Source of the DNA: Fabrea salina
Taxonomy: Eukaryota; Ciliophora; Heterotrichea; Heterotrichida; Fabreidae
DNA: 64,000 bases
Assembly: GCA_022984795.1 (NCBI GenBank)
Contig: JALIHJ010000027.1
Span: forward strand, 186,001-250,000
Reading direction: 5' to 3'
In this document: positions 16,079 to 25,448 of the stretch, piece by piece
How the letters are laid out: every line of letters starts with the position of its first letter
Position numbering within the stretch: position 1 is the first letter of the stretch
Notes under the pieces: generated by a model
The model's input: the letters and a program-made list of their open reading frames with translations, nothing else
What the model was told of the DNA's origin: nothing
Databases searched by the model: none
Translations under genes and position numbers: made by a program

Positions 16079-17663
16079 ATGCTCGGTTCAAACGACTTCC
16101 CAAAGCTTCCAGGTTTAGCTCCGCACCACGACCCAACTGTAACTTTCACACAGAAAACTTCCCATAAGCGCGTTTCAGCTACCAAGCAAGAATTCAATCG
16201 CGACTATGTAACTGTTTACTCAGGCTAACAAACCCTTCCCCTCCTACCCTCTTCCAAGACGCCCTGTAACCGAGAAACCTGACCAGTCAAGAGCCGTTAA
16301 CCCTACTTGGGCCACTACGACTCAGTCTGTCCACGTTCCACTAAATTCTTCAGAAATCACTGAACAGTTTGAACCCACTTTTGTCAAAATGGACAAACAA
16401 GTACTGCGCTTCTACGGGTACTTCAAGGAACCTGTAGTAGAAAGTGCCCTAGAACACTACAGAGTCAGGAAGCTCGTGGTTCTTTACTACTTAGAAGACC
16501 AAACCATCAACATCATAGAGCCCAAAGAAACCAACTCAGGAACTCCCCAAGGCATCTTCCTCAAAAGACAGGCTGTTTTAAAAGAAGACGGAAGTGGAAT
16601 TGTTTTGCTCCCTGAGGACTTCTCTGTAGGCAGTAATGTTGTCATCTACGGAAAAAACATAAGACTCACTGACTGCGACCAGTACACGCGGGAATTCTAC
16701 GAGAACTTAGGAATGCCACAAGGAAGTCCTGAAAGTATACCTAGTGACCCCTACACTACCAAAACCAAAGCTCAAGTTAAAAAGGTCAAGGACACCGCCA
16801 TGAAGGAGTTCTTAGAAAAGAGTTTAGGTGGAGGAAGGCCTAAAAACCAAAAGCAGTTCCTAGACAACGACAGAAAGGTTTTAAGGTTCTATGCAAACAG
16901 TGGAGAAAACTTCATTATTAACTACTACTTGGCAGATGATACTTTGGAAGTACTTGAGTCTCACTACCCCAACGACGGCAAAATTGAATTCCCTATTTTC
17001 TTGAAAAGAGGCAAACTTCCTAAGCGCTTTGCAATTGGGCAGCCTGGCCAAACCCCTCAAGAAGACCACCTCAGGGAATACGAAATCGAACCTGACATGA
17101 CCATCAACATATTTGGTCGTGCGTTCTACATTGAAAGTGCAGACCCTTTCACGGCTAACTACTACAAAGAAAACTACTCAAGGATTTTCCCCATAGGTCC
17201 TACAAGGGAACCTAACCCCCAGGAGAAGTCCAACGTTATAGTGCCTCCTCACAACGGAATTGGAAGTGAAGAGGACTCTTTAGGTTACGTTTACAGACTA
17301 GTTCCTAAGCCTCCCCAAAAAGACTACTTCAAGTTCATCGACAACTCCCACAAGATCCTTAGGTGGACTGCTAGGTTCAACTCGCCCCAGCCTGAAGATG
17401 AAGAAAGGAAGTTCATTGTCATGTTCTTTTTGAACGACGATACAGTCCAAATCCACGAAATGCCTCAAAGGAACTCTGGAATCCATGAAGGCAAGTTCTT
17501 AACCAGAGGCAGGTACAGGAACCCAATTAGGAACAACGAGTTCTTCCACCCTGCAGATTTCATGGTTGGCTCTGACTTGATAATCAACTCCTATAGATTC
17601 CACATTGAAGGCTGTGACGAGCATACACGCAAATGGATGCAAGAGACTTTCGGAACCTATTAA
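16079..17663 (+). CDS. EFHC1: EFHC1-like axonemal protein with three DM10 domains
   Basis: The start at 16079 (MLGSNDFPKLPGLAPHHDPT) matches the EFHC1 N-terminal LPG motif. A 16-nt intron at 16208-16223 must be spliced to reach the rest in frame, giving 522 residues. Three DM10 domains follow: about residues 102-215 (KQVLRFYGYFKEPV...IYGKNIRLTDCDQYTREFY), 255-365 (KVLRFYANSGENF...FGRAFYIESADPFTANYY) and 412-520 (HKILRWTARFNSP...INSYRFHIEGCDEHTRKWM). EFHC1/Rib72 proteins are microtubule inner proteins of ciliary doublets, and DM10 domains sit on the lumenal wall. The C-terminal EF-hand region of human EFHC1 is absent. Confidence 0.94.
16208..16223 (+). other. 16-nt spliceosomal intron
   Basis: GTAACTGTTTACTCAG. 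Splicing joins TAT|GCT AAC and restores the frame into the first DM10 domain. Unspliced, the frame hits TAA at once. It is one base longer than the other firm introns. Confidence 0.9.
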
Positions 17664-17761
17664 GTAACTCACTCGCTAATAAGTAAATCCTAGATGTAGA
17701 CTGGACTCAAAAGTTAACCGATGGACTGAAATTCTTCATCATTGAGCACACCTATAATAAA

Positions 17762-20700
17762 ATGTTTCTAGCTTTTTGGATTCTGTTTGCTTTCCCGGTT
17801 GCGTTTGGAGTAGTTTTCTGTGACACTCCAGCTACGGGAGGACCTTGCACTCATTGCCAGGATGGGTTTTACTTAACAGAAGGAATTTGTCTGAGTAGGT
17901 GCCCTTATGGATGCTCAATTGATCATACTAATCGAAAGTGTGATTCTTGTGGTGCAGATGTTTTTGATTTGGAGTTTTATGACCAAACCGATCCTCATCT
18001 GCAGTCTATCGGTGATTTTGTCCAAACTACAGGCTTTTCAGGAACAGGACTAGTTTCAAGGACTGATCCTACTCCTACAAAAGGAAGAGGTTACTATTTC
18101 AACAAAGAATCCTGCCTAGAATCTATTTCAGAATTTATACCAGCACCAACTAGTTCTGTAACATTTTGGGTCTGGGCTAAGGATGATGGAAGAGTTTTAA
18201 CTTTGGAAGATTCCAGTGAGCATTACTGGGTTGAACTTCGTAACGGAAAATGGAGATTCGTGACAGGATTTTCCAAATCAGACGGGAGCTATGATAATGA
18301 TGGCGACAAAGTTAAGTTTAATCGAAAACTCAACCAATGGGATAAGCTTGAATTTAGGACGCACCAAGCTACTCATAATAGATGCGAATGGAAAGGCTTT
18401 CTCGATGATACCCAAAAAGGTCAACGGGTACCTAATGATGACTTTTATTTCAGTCACAGATACGACTTTCCACCTACTTTCCCCAAATGGAAATTCGGAA
18501 AGTCTGATGTTAAAGATGGCTTTGAAGGCTACCTGTACAGGATTGTTTTTAGGAATTCTAATCCTGGCATAGCTAACGAAAATCCTAATTCTAGTTTATT
18601 CCCAGACCCTCCGATTTGTGACAATGAGTGCAGTGAATGCTATGAAGACCCTTGGATTTGTAAGCAAGACAGTTGCAAGTCAGGAATTAACGTGCAAGGA
18701 ATCTGCATGTTCGACTGTCCTTATGGCTTTGACTGCACTACTTACATGACCTCGCTATCAACTATTCCAGTTGTTGAAGAAAATTTTGACCAAGATCCCT
18801 CAATCTACAATGAGTTCCAGAGTGGAGCAAACTCAGCAACTCACCACCCAGACACTAGTCCTGAAGAAGATGATGTGATTCCTTTGGAAGGAAGAGGAGC
18901 TTACTACAACTATGAAAAGTTCTTAAGGTCTAAGAATCAAGTGTATCTGCACCACACTTTCAGCATCAAGTTGTGGGTGTACCGCATATCAGGGATTGTA
19001 ATGAAAAAAGAGTCTGAGTTAGTTATAAATGGTTCAGGAATGACACTCAAACTCCAGGACATAATGGGCGACTTTGACAAAGCAACAGTAGGCGTTTCAA
19101 TACCTCAGGACTCTTGGTCTGAGATAGGGTTTACTTGCAAGTTTTCTTTGGTTGAAACAACTCTGAAGTCTTACACAGATGGAACTCATGAAAATACTCA
19201 TACCGTTCCAGATATGATCTTCAGACAAACTAAGTTTATGCACTTCTCCATTGGAGGCTTTGAAGGAGAAGGAGTTGTTTATGAGTTGAAGGTTTGGCAG
19301 AATAGTGTTGATATTGATTTGGGTGCTGGATCCACTAATCCTTCCTTTTATTCCTGTGACTATAGACATTTTGATGACTCAACAAGCTGTCAAGATTGCA
19401 CTTCGACTAGCTGCACAACAGCATCATTTACAAGTAGTTCATTTTCTGATTCATACAGAAATTATGATGTTTGTAAAGACACTTCTACCAGCACTAAGTA
19501 CCTATGTGTCAATCCTTCCACTCCGACCACTCCGACCTGCCCCACAGGCTGTAAGCAATGCGATTCAAATCAATACAACGACTGCAGCAAATGCATGAGT
19601 GGCTACTTTCTTCTTTACGGGTTTATGTGTGTGGAGCAGTGTCCCACTGGGTTGGTAATGAATATTTTTAAAAGGGAGTGTCAGTATGAAGACGACGGAA
19701 TCATAGTTGGAGAAAGACTTGCACTAGAAGCTCACTTTAACAACCTCATCAAAAAACACCCTAGCTTCCACTTTGGAGGAAACTGGACACCTGGAAGCAA
19801 CGGAGATCCTTACCCTGCGAAACTCAGAGGCTACTACTTCAACACGGAGTCTAAAATCACCAAAAGCTTTTTGTTTGGACCTCAGTTTACTGTTTTGGGT
19901 TGGGTGAGACTTAAGTCCTCTAGTGGAGTTTTGGTAAACAAAGGACATACTGAACCACTTCTTAAGTTTACTTCAAATAAGCTGAGAGCCAGAGTAGAGG
20001 GTGTGGGGTCAGTAGATGGCTACTCTGACTTAAGGGACGTTTGGAGTTACTTTTCGGTGTCTGCAGAGATTCTGAACAGTGGCAGAACTGAGTTAGTGCT
20101 GATGGTAAACAATGTCAAAGAGGACGAGTACACTTCTAGTGGCCTAGCTTTTTTTGCTGACTTGGAAGACTACACTCACACTCTAGTGCTGGGAGGACCT
20201 GGACCTACTTCTTTTGAAGGGTTTTTGTGGAGTATCAGAATATACAACATTCATGGAATGGAAAGTGAGGGGTTTTCTACTACAGGTTGTCCTTCTGAGT
20301 GTTTTGGATTCTGCCCTACTGAGCTTATTTGTCCTAGTGACTGTGACTTTAAATACTATCCCGAAGGAACAGGTTGTTCTGCTTGTAAAGATACTTGTAT
20401 TAACGGCTGTGTAAGGTCTGAAAACTGCATACTGTGTGACGATGACCTTTGTAAGCAGGATAAGTGTGATTATTTTAGTTTTCAAGACCCAGACTCAAAT
20501 ATAGTTTGTGAGCAGTGTAAGTCAGATGCTGTTCCAAGCGCTGTACCACCGAATGCCAAATGTGAATGCAACACAGAGTACTACAAGGACCCAACTGACA
20601 GTTCTTGCTCCGCTTGTCATACAAACTGTTATTCTTGCACTTCTTCAGAGATAAACAAGTGCACTAACTGTACAGCAGGATACCTACTCATCAACGGAAT

Positions 20701-23674
20701 ATGCACAAATAGCAGTACTTGCTCCACTGGCTACCACCATGAAACTCCTAGTGAGACCTGCACTCTATTGGACGACTTTGTGTTCCACTTAAAACCCCAA
20801 AGAATAGAAGACACTGTAGAGGACCTTAGAAACGGCATTCAGGTTTTAACTGGGACAAACAACAACTTTTATCCGAACTACTCACCACAAGACCCACTAG
20901 CTGCAAAAGACAGAGGCTACTACTTCAAGGGCTCCTCTGTGATGAGTGTTCTGAGTCCTGGTTTATTCATAGCCCCTGAGTTTACCATTACTTTTTGGGT
21001 GTTTCCACAAAACTCCCACTCAACTATTTTTGCAAAGCATGACTCAAGCTACACAACCAAACTTAGACTTGGAATAGACCATTACAAACCTACCATTGAC
21101 CTAGAAGCAGTCACTACATTAAGCAATTCTGGCTTAACAGCCTTGTCAAGCAGTTGGAACTTCTTAGCCTTCAGAGTGTTTTTTGACTCAAACTCAGACT
21201 ACCAAGTGGAGTTCTATGTAAATGACACCCTTTCTACGCCAACACCCACTTCAAATAACTTCTACCTTGATGAGAGCAGCCCCTATGCTACAATTGGGGC
21301 AGAGCATGCTTCTTCAACAACATTCACTAACTTCTTTAAAGGCTTCATTTGGGAAATAAGAGTCTACAACTCGCCTGTGGATCCCTTAACTCTTTTAGGA
21401 ACTAACTGCACCTTATGTTCTTTCTGTCCACTAGACAGTGAATGCCTACCAACTTGCTCTATTGACCAGTTTTGGACTGGAGAGACTTGTGAAAGCTGCG
21501 ATCCTGTTTGCACCGAAGGATGTGTTAGAAAAGGCACCTGCAACCTGTGTCAAAACAATCTTTGCAGTGACTGCACTGGCTACTTAGAAGAAGACTGCTT
21601 GAGTTGTGTTCCAGGCATAAGCGGACCTCCTTGTGTCTGTGATGAAGGACTAGGCTTTGATGCCCAGCAACTGAGTTGTATTGTTTGTGACTCTTCAGCT
21701 GAACAAGAACTGTTTGAGGGTGTTTGTGTGTGCAATCAAGGTTTCTACAACTCCAACCCCTTTGTAATAGACTGTCAGCCCTGCGCTCTGGATTGCACAC
21801 AGTGTTCTCCTCCTCAACTCAACTGTGTGAACTGTCTTCCCAGGTATTCCTACATGGGTTCTTCAGGAGACTGTGTTTGTCCTAAGCAATCTAACTTCAA
21901 CGGAGCAGAGTGTGTGTGTGAAGACGGTTATTACATGGAGTACACTCAAGACTTAGGCAACCCCCAGTGCAGTGAATGCCACGAATCCTGCAAAACCTGC
22001 TTTGGGCCTTTAGACACTCAGTGCACTTCTTGCAACTCAGGAGCCTTGAAAGATGGTTCTTGTGGGCCCTGTGGAGAGAGTTACTACGCCAACTTAGACA
22101 GTTACTGTGCTACTTGCAAGAACCTGTGCAAAGTGTGCACAAGCTACTCTGACTGCTTAGAGTGTGTAGAAAATGCTTCCTTTGAGTCAGAACAAGAATG
22201 TGGTTGTGAGCCAGGCCACTTAGAAGAGAATGGAAAGTGTCTGCCTAACTACTTCTATGTAAGTTTGTCAGTTGACTACAACAACGTGCTGCACCTAAGT
22301 TTCAGCAGCAACCTAACTGAGCAACTCACTGAAGAAAAACTTTCAGTAAAGATAGAAGATGACACCCTAGCACTCTCTGTGAAGAGTTTAGTAGGCAACA
22401 GCAGCTTTGCAGTAAGGCCTCTTATGAAGGAAGAGGTCCAAAACGACCAAGCAGTAACAATTACCTTTGAAGAACTGATTCTAAGCACAAGCAATGAAAT
22501 GCTGTTCAACCAAAGTGCTGAAGGTTACTTGCAAAAACAAAACCCTGACTTAATCACAGAACAAAAGGCTAGAAGAACAGCAGAAGCTGTAGCTACTATT
22601 AGTTTGGGAGCATCTGTAGCAGCCAACCTTATTAACTTCAACCCATCTACCTTTTGGTCTTTAGTGAGTGTGCTGCAAGGCTTAACTTATGCTCCAGTGA
22701 CCAACAACAGACTCACTCCAAAACTCAAAGGCTTCTTCAGAGGCCTGAACCCCTTTGAGCAGTGTCCTAATATATTTGACTGGGTTTTTGGAAGCTACTC
22801 CAACAAGCACTCTAGGTCAAAGAGTTACGGTTTCAGCAGTGGTTTGTTTTTAGTGAACTACGGAAAGGTGGTTACTGCTTTGCTAGGAGTACTCGTTCTA
22901 TGGCCCCTTAGCAGTTTGGGGTCTGTGTTTTCTTCTGGGTACCTTAAACAGAAGTTAAATAAACTGACTCAGCAGTTCAACTTAGGAGTGTTTCTAAGGT
23001 TCTGGCTAGTGGGCTACCTAGATATGTGCATGGCTTGCATAGTTCAACTCTACTCAATTGGTGAAGAAGGTTTTGCAGCAGTTTTAAACTCACTTTTGGC
23101 TTTGTTAGGAGTTGCTTTGGCCTTGCTTACTCCTTTAGGGACTTACAAGTTCCTTACCCAGAACTCTTCAAGAGTCCAAAGCACAAGTGACAGGGCTTTT
23201 TACAAAGTTTGGGGTTCTCTGTACTACGAGTTTAAACTTAAACCCTCAGCCAAGTACTTCTACATTGTGTTTCTGACTAAAAGACTCCTGTACTCCCTAA
23301 ACGTTATGCTTCTGGGCAGTTCGCCCTGGGCCCAAGCAGTTATTAATGCAGTGTTGATGCTAAGTTACTTCTTGTACGTTGCTTTGGTTGCACCCTACAG
23401 TGACAAGTTTCTGCAACTTGTAAATAGTTTCACTGAACTAGGAGTGGCACTTATTTACGGGTGTCTTTTGTGCTTGGTTGCAGACGACCAAGGAGACCAC
23501 CTCTACGAACTAATAGTGATTTACTCTGGAATGTTTTTGGTGTTAGTTCAGTCACTAGCTTCCTGTGTTATTTTCTTTGCTACTCTGTCTAAGACCCTTA
23601 AAGTCTCAGGAAGCAAGCTACTCACGGAAGCAAGGGTGTTTCCCAGCTATCCCAGCATAAGTTTTTATGATTAA
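17762..23674 (+). CDS. Giant cysteine-rich receptor-like protein: four lamin-G-like modules and C-terminal membrane region
   Basis: A 1,970-residue protein. A signal peptide (MFLAFWILFAFPVAFGVVF) leads into alternating furin/GF-receptor cysteine-rich repeats and four lamin-G/concanavalin-like modules. Each module carries an RGYYF-type motif: GRGYYFN near residue 114, GRGAYYN near 378, LRGYYFN near 692, DRGYYFK near 1056. Each ends in a GFxWxIRxYN-like strand. Residues about 1180-1500 are dense CxxC repeats. From about residue 1690 there are seven or more hydrophobic helices (KVVTALLGVLVLWPLSSLGS, FWLVGYLDMCMACIVQLYS, LTKRLLYSLNVMLLG and others). Large proteins of this plan are expanded in ciliates, and a cell-surface sensor or adhesion role is likely. 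The first ~900 bp use far more T-ending codons (GAT, AAT) than the rest. Its stop shares TTAA with the next, convergent gene. Confidence 0.88.
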   Translation: MFLAFWILFAFPVAFGVVFCDTPATGGPCTHCQDGFYLTEGICLSRCPYGCSIDHTNRKCDSCGADVFDLEFYDQTDPHLQSIGDFVQTTGFSGTGLVSRTDPTPTKGRGYYFNKESCLESISEFIPAPTSSVTFWVWAKDDGRVLTLEDSSEHYWVELRNGKWRFVTGFSKSDGSYDNDGDKVKFNRKLNQWDKLEFRTHQATHNRCEWKGFLDDTQKGQRVPNDDFYFSHRYDFPPTFPKWKFGKSDVKDGFEGYLYRIVFRNSNPGIANENPNSSLFPDPPICDNECSECYEDPWICKQDSCKSGINVQGICMFDCPYGFDCTTYMTSLSTIPVVEENFDQDPSIYNEFQSGANSATHHPDTSPEEDDVIPLEGRGAYYNYEKFLRSKNQVYLHHTFSIKLWVYRISGIVMKKESELVINGSGMTLKLQDIMGDFDKATVGVSIPQDSWSEIGFTCKFSLVETTLKSYTDGTHENTHTVPDMIFRQTKFMHFSIGGFEGEGVVYELKVWQNSVDIDLGAGSTNPSFYSCDYRHFDDSTSCQDCTSTSCTTASFTSSSFSDSYRNYDVCKDTSTSTKYLCVNPSTPTTPTCPTGCKQCDSNQYNDCSKCMSGYFLLYGFMCVEQCPTGLVMNIFKRECQYEDDGIIVGERLALEAHFNNLIKKHPSFHFGGNWTPGSNGDPYPAKLRGYYFNTESKITKSFLFGPQFTVLGWVRLKSSSGVLVNKGHTEPLLKFTSNKLRARVEGVGSVDGYSDLRDVWSYFSVSAEILNSGRTELVLMVNNVKEDEYTSSGLAFFADLEDYTHTLVLGGPGPTSFEGFLWSIRIYNIHGMESEGFSTTGCPSECFGFCPTELICPSDCDFKYYPEGTGCSACKDTCINGCVRSENCILCDDDLCKQDKCDYFSFQDPDSNIVCEQCKSDAVPSAVPPNAKCECNTEYYKDPTDSSCSACHTNCYSCTSSEINKCTNCTAGYLLINGICTNSSTCSTGYHHETPSETCTLLDDFVFHLKPQRIEDTVEDLRNGIQVLTGTNNNFYPNYSPQDPLAAKDRGYYFKGSSVMSVLSPGLFIAPEFTITFWVFPQNSHSTIFAKHDSSYTTKLRLGIDHYKPTIDLEAVTTLSNSGLTALSSSWNFLAFRVFFDSNSDYQVEFYVNDTLSTPTPTSNNFYLDESSPYATIGAEHASSTTFTNFFKGFIWEIRVYNSPVDPLTLLGTNCTLCSFCPLDSECLPTCSIDQFWTGETCESCDPVCTEGCVRKGTCNLCQNNLCSDCTGYLEEDCLSCVPGISGPPCVCDEGLGFDAQQLSCIVCDSSAEQELFEGVCVCNQGFYNSNPFVIDCQPCALDCTQCSPPQLNCVNCLPRYSYMGSSGDCVCPKQSNFNGAECVCEDGYYMEYTQDLGNPQCSECHESCKTCFGPLDTQCTSCNSGALKDGSCGPCGESYYANLDSYCATCKNLCKVCTSYSDCLECVENASFESEQECGCEPGHLEENGKCLPNYFYVSLSVDYNNVLHLSFSSNLTEQLTEEKLSVKIEDDTLALSVKSLVGNSSFAVRPLMKEEVQNDQAVTITFEELILSTSNEMLFNQSAEGYLQKQNPDLITEQKARRTAEAVATISLGASVAANLINFNPSTFWSLVSVLQGLTYAPVTNNRLTPKLKGFFRGLNPFEQCPNIFDWVFGSYSNKHSRSKSYGFSSGLFLVNYGKVVTALLGVLVLWPLSSLGSVFSSGYLKQKLNKLTQQFNLGVFLRFWLVGYLDMCMACIVQLYSIGEEGFAAVLNSLLALLGVALALLTPLGTYKFLTQNSSRVQSTSDRAFYKVWGSLYYEFKLKPSAKYFYIVFLTKRLLYSLNVMLLGSSPWAQAVINAVLMLSYFLYVALVAPYSDKFLQLVNSFTELGVALIYGCLLCLVADDQGDHLYELIVIYSGMFLVLVQSLASCVIFFATLSKTLKVSGSKLLTEARVFPSYPSISFYD

Positions 23675-24366
23675 ACACTAACAACTTCTTTGGTGTTACT
23701 TAAAGTTTCTTTTTTAGTGTACTTTTTAACTCCCAAAACTAAAAAGCTAAGCATCAACCCATGGAAAACCAACTCAGCACTCGAACTGACATTGACTTCT
23801 TCATCAGGAGTGCACAGAGAAACCAGTTCAGGAGTTTTGGCGTTGTTAATTATCAAAAGCAGCCCGATAAACAGGATAGAAAGACTCATTTTCCTTGCTT
23901 CTGGTCTCAGAAACAAAAGCAACCCAGTGTACACAGCTGCACAGACCGAAGACCCAAAGTACCACCTGCACATGAAGTACTGCATTGGCTTGAACTGGTA
24001 GTACCCCACATTCATTAGTCCGTGAGTCACTGTAGTCAGCAGTATGAAGAAGTTGTAGTAGTTGTAATGGTTAATCATCAAGCAAAGCGACACTGTAAGT
24101 ATGTGGTGAATTATAAACTTGCAAGAAAACAACAAAGCTGACACACAAAAGTAATAAGTTGTATAGCTTTCGAACAAGTAGTAAAAAGGCAACACCAAAA
24201 ACCCCACCCTGAGAGACCAGTGCACTTGGGTCTTCCAAAACTTTAAGTTGAAAAAAAGACTTCTTTTGTAAATCAAAAAGAAACCCAGTGCAAAGGCATT
24301 AGTTGCCATCACTGCTTGGTGGAACTGAGCTATGGTTTCTTGAAGGTCCCAGAGTTCTTTTGCCAT
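23671..24366 (-). CDS. Polytopic membrane protein, possibly TLC-domain-like
   Basis: A 231-residue protein with about six hydrophobic helices (near residues 18-35, 46-66, 69-91, 97-118, 128-150 and 158-174). The motif FIIHHILTVSLCLMIN, with adjacent histidines inside a membrane helix, followed by LTTVTHGLMNVGYY, recalls the TLC fold (TRAM/LAG1/CLN8) of lipid-handling ER proteins. The similarity is weak and no ceramide synthase signature is complete. The C-terminus is KKYTKKETLSNTKEVVSV, cytosolic. Convergent with the giant receptor gene, overlapping by 4 bp. Confidence 0.6.
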   Translation of the reverse strand: MAKELWDLQETIAQFHQAVMATNAFALGFFLIYKRSLFFNLKFWKTQVHWSLRVGFLVLPFYYLFESYTTYYFCVSALLFSCKFIIHHILTVSLCLMINHYNYYNFFILLTTVTHGLMNVGYYQFKPMQYFMCRWYFGSSVCAAVYTGLLLFLRPEARKMSLSILFIGLLLIINNAKTPELVSLCTPDEEVNVSSSAELVFHGLMLSFLVLGVKKYTKKETLSNTKEVVSV

Positions 24367-24383
24367 TTACTATTTAGTGTTAC

Positions 24384-25427
24384 TTAGTCCAACAACTTCC
24401 TTATTCTGTACTTTTCGCGATTCAAGTCTCTGACATCGTCCACTTTGTGTAGTTCTTGCATGTAGTCAATAAGCTTCAGAAGCTCAGTGTCTCCACTGCA
24501 ACTGTTCCAACTTGTAATGGGGATTCCGTTGTCCAACTGGTAAGCAAAGCTATAAACGCTGTTATCAACTATAGCTATATCTTTAAGGTTTCTGTTACCC
24601 AGTATTCGCAAGTCTTTGACATAGACTCCATTTACCAGCACACAATGGTCTCTGTAAAACCTGTGTGAAATGTATCCCTCTGGGTCCAGGTACTCCAGGA
24701 CAGCATCTGCGTATATTTGGTGTGAGGCTGTAAACATAACTACCTCAAAGAGTTGACTAGCTTCTTTCAAGCAAGTTTGAGCAAATGGCCTGACATTCAT
24801 TCTAGCAGAAATGCTAGCAGTAGGAATGCTTATTTCGTAGTCACCCTCGTCGCAGCAATGCACGAGCGTTTCATCTAAATCAAACACAATCGTTTTAAGG
24901 GAAGTGGGGGGCAAAAGCACTTCGAAAGGAGGTGCAGAGGACTGAGGCAAGTCAGCTATGATAGGAGCAGCGCGTTTGATGTGTAGTTCAAGTTGTGATT
25001 GAGGATCTTCGTTTTCAAGTGTCAAGTCAATAGCGTTTTTGCGCCTTCTGGGAGCAGGTAAAGGCTCAGGTTCTTTGGGTTTGGGGGACTGCAGTACCGA
25101 CAGTGAAGTGCTTTCTATGTTGTGTGTTGCCGCTCGCTTAGCTTTTCTTCGCTTAGCTAAACTTTTGGGCGCAGTGTTTGTAGAATCTGTGTTGTGTAGT
25201 GGAGGTAAAGCCGAGTTGTTGATTATAGTAAGTTTGAAAGAGTTGCGCTTCGGCCTCTTTTCCTTGTGATCTTTTTCGTAGAAGTGGAGGGATTTGATTT
25301 CGGGAGAAGAATTTGAGTGGCGTATGATTCGGGGCTTTTGGGAAGAATGAGGGGTGAAAGGACGCAAAGTAACCTTTTGCAAATCTTTTGCCCTGTCATC
25401 TAGCCTGTCACATAATACATCAGACAT
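24384..25427 (-). CDS. CTD small phosphatase-like protein (FCP1/SCP, NIF domain)
   Basis: A 347-residue protein. Residues 1-170 are basic, Ser/Pro-rich and disordered (KRRKAKRAATHN, PRRRKNA). The HAD-type phosphatase domain covers about residues 180-345: the catalytic DxDxT motif in IVFDLDETLVHC, VRPFAQTCLKEASQLFEVVMF with TAS, YISHRFYRDHCVLVNGVYVK with DLRILGNRNLKD, and the C-terminal IVDNSVYSFAYQLDNGIPI. This matches SCP/Dullard phosphatases, which remove phosphates from RNA polymerase II CTD or other serine targets. The N-terminal disordered region carries likely nuclear-localisation clusters. 17 bp separates it from the downstream membrane-protein gene. Confidence 0.93.
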   Translation of the reverse strand: MSDVLCDRLDDRAKDLQKVTLRPFTPHSSQKPRIIRHSNSSPEIKSLHFYEKDHKEKRPKRNSFKLTIINNSALPPLHNTDSTNTAPKSLAKRRKAKRAATHNIESTSLSVLQSPKPKEPEPLPAPRRRKNAIDLTLENEDPQSQLELHIKRAAPIIADLPQSSAPPFEVLLPPTSLKTIVFDLDETLVHCCDEGDYEISIPTASISARMNVRPFAQTCLKEASQLFEVVMFTASHQIYADAVLEYLDPEGYISHRFYRDHCVLVNGVYVKDLRILGNRNLKDIAIVDNSVYSFAYQLDNGIPITSWNSCSGDTELLKLIDYMQELHKVDDVRDLNREKYRIRKLLD

Positions 25428-25448
25428 TTATATTACATGTTACTCCAT

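Noticed and set aside
16139-16153. In-frame 15-mer GTAACTTTCACACAG in EFHC1 as an intron
   Set aside because: It is a multiple of three without a stop, and keeping it (VTFTQ) fits the EFHC1 N-terminus. It could be spliced, but nothing requires it.
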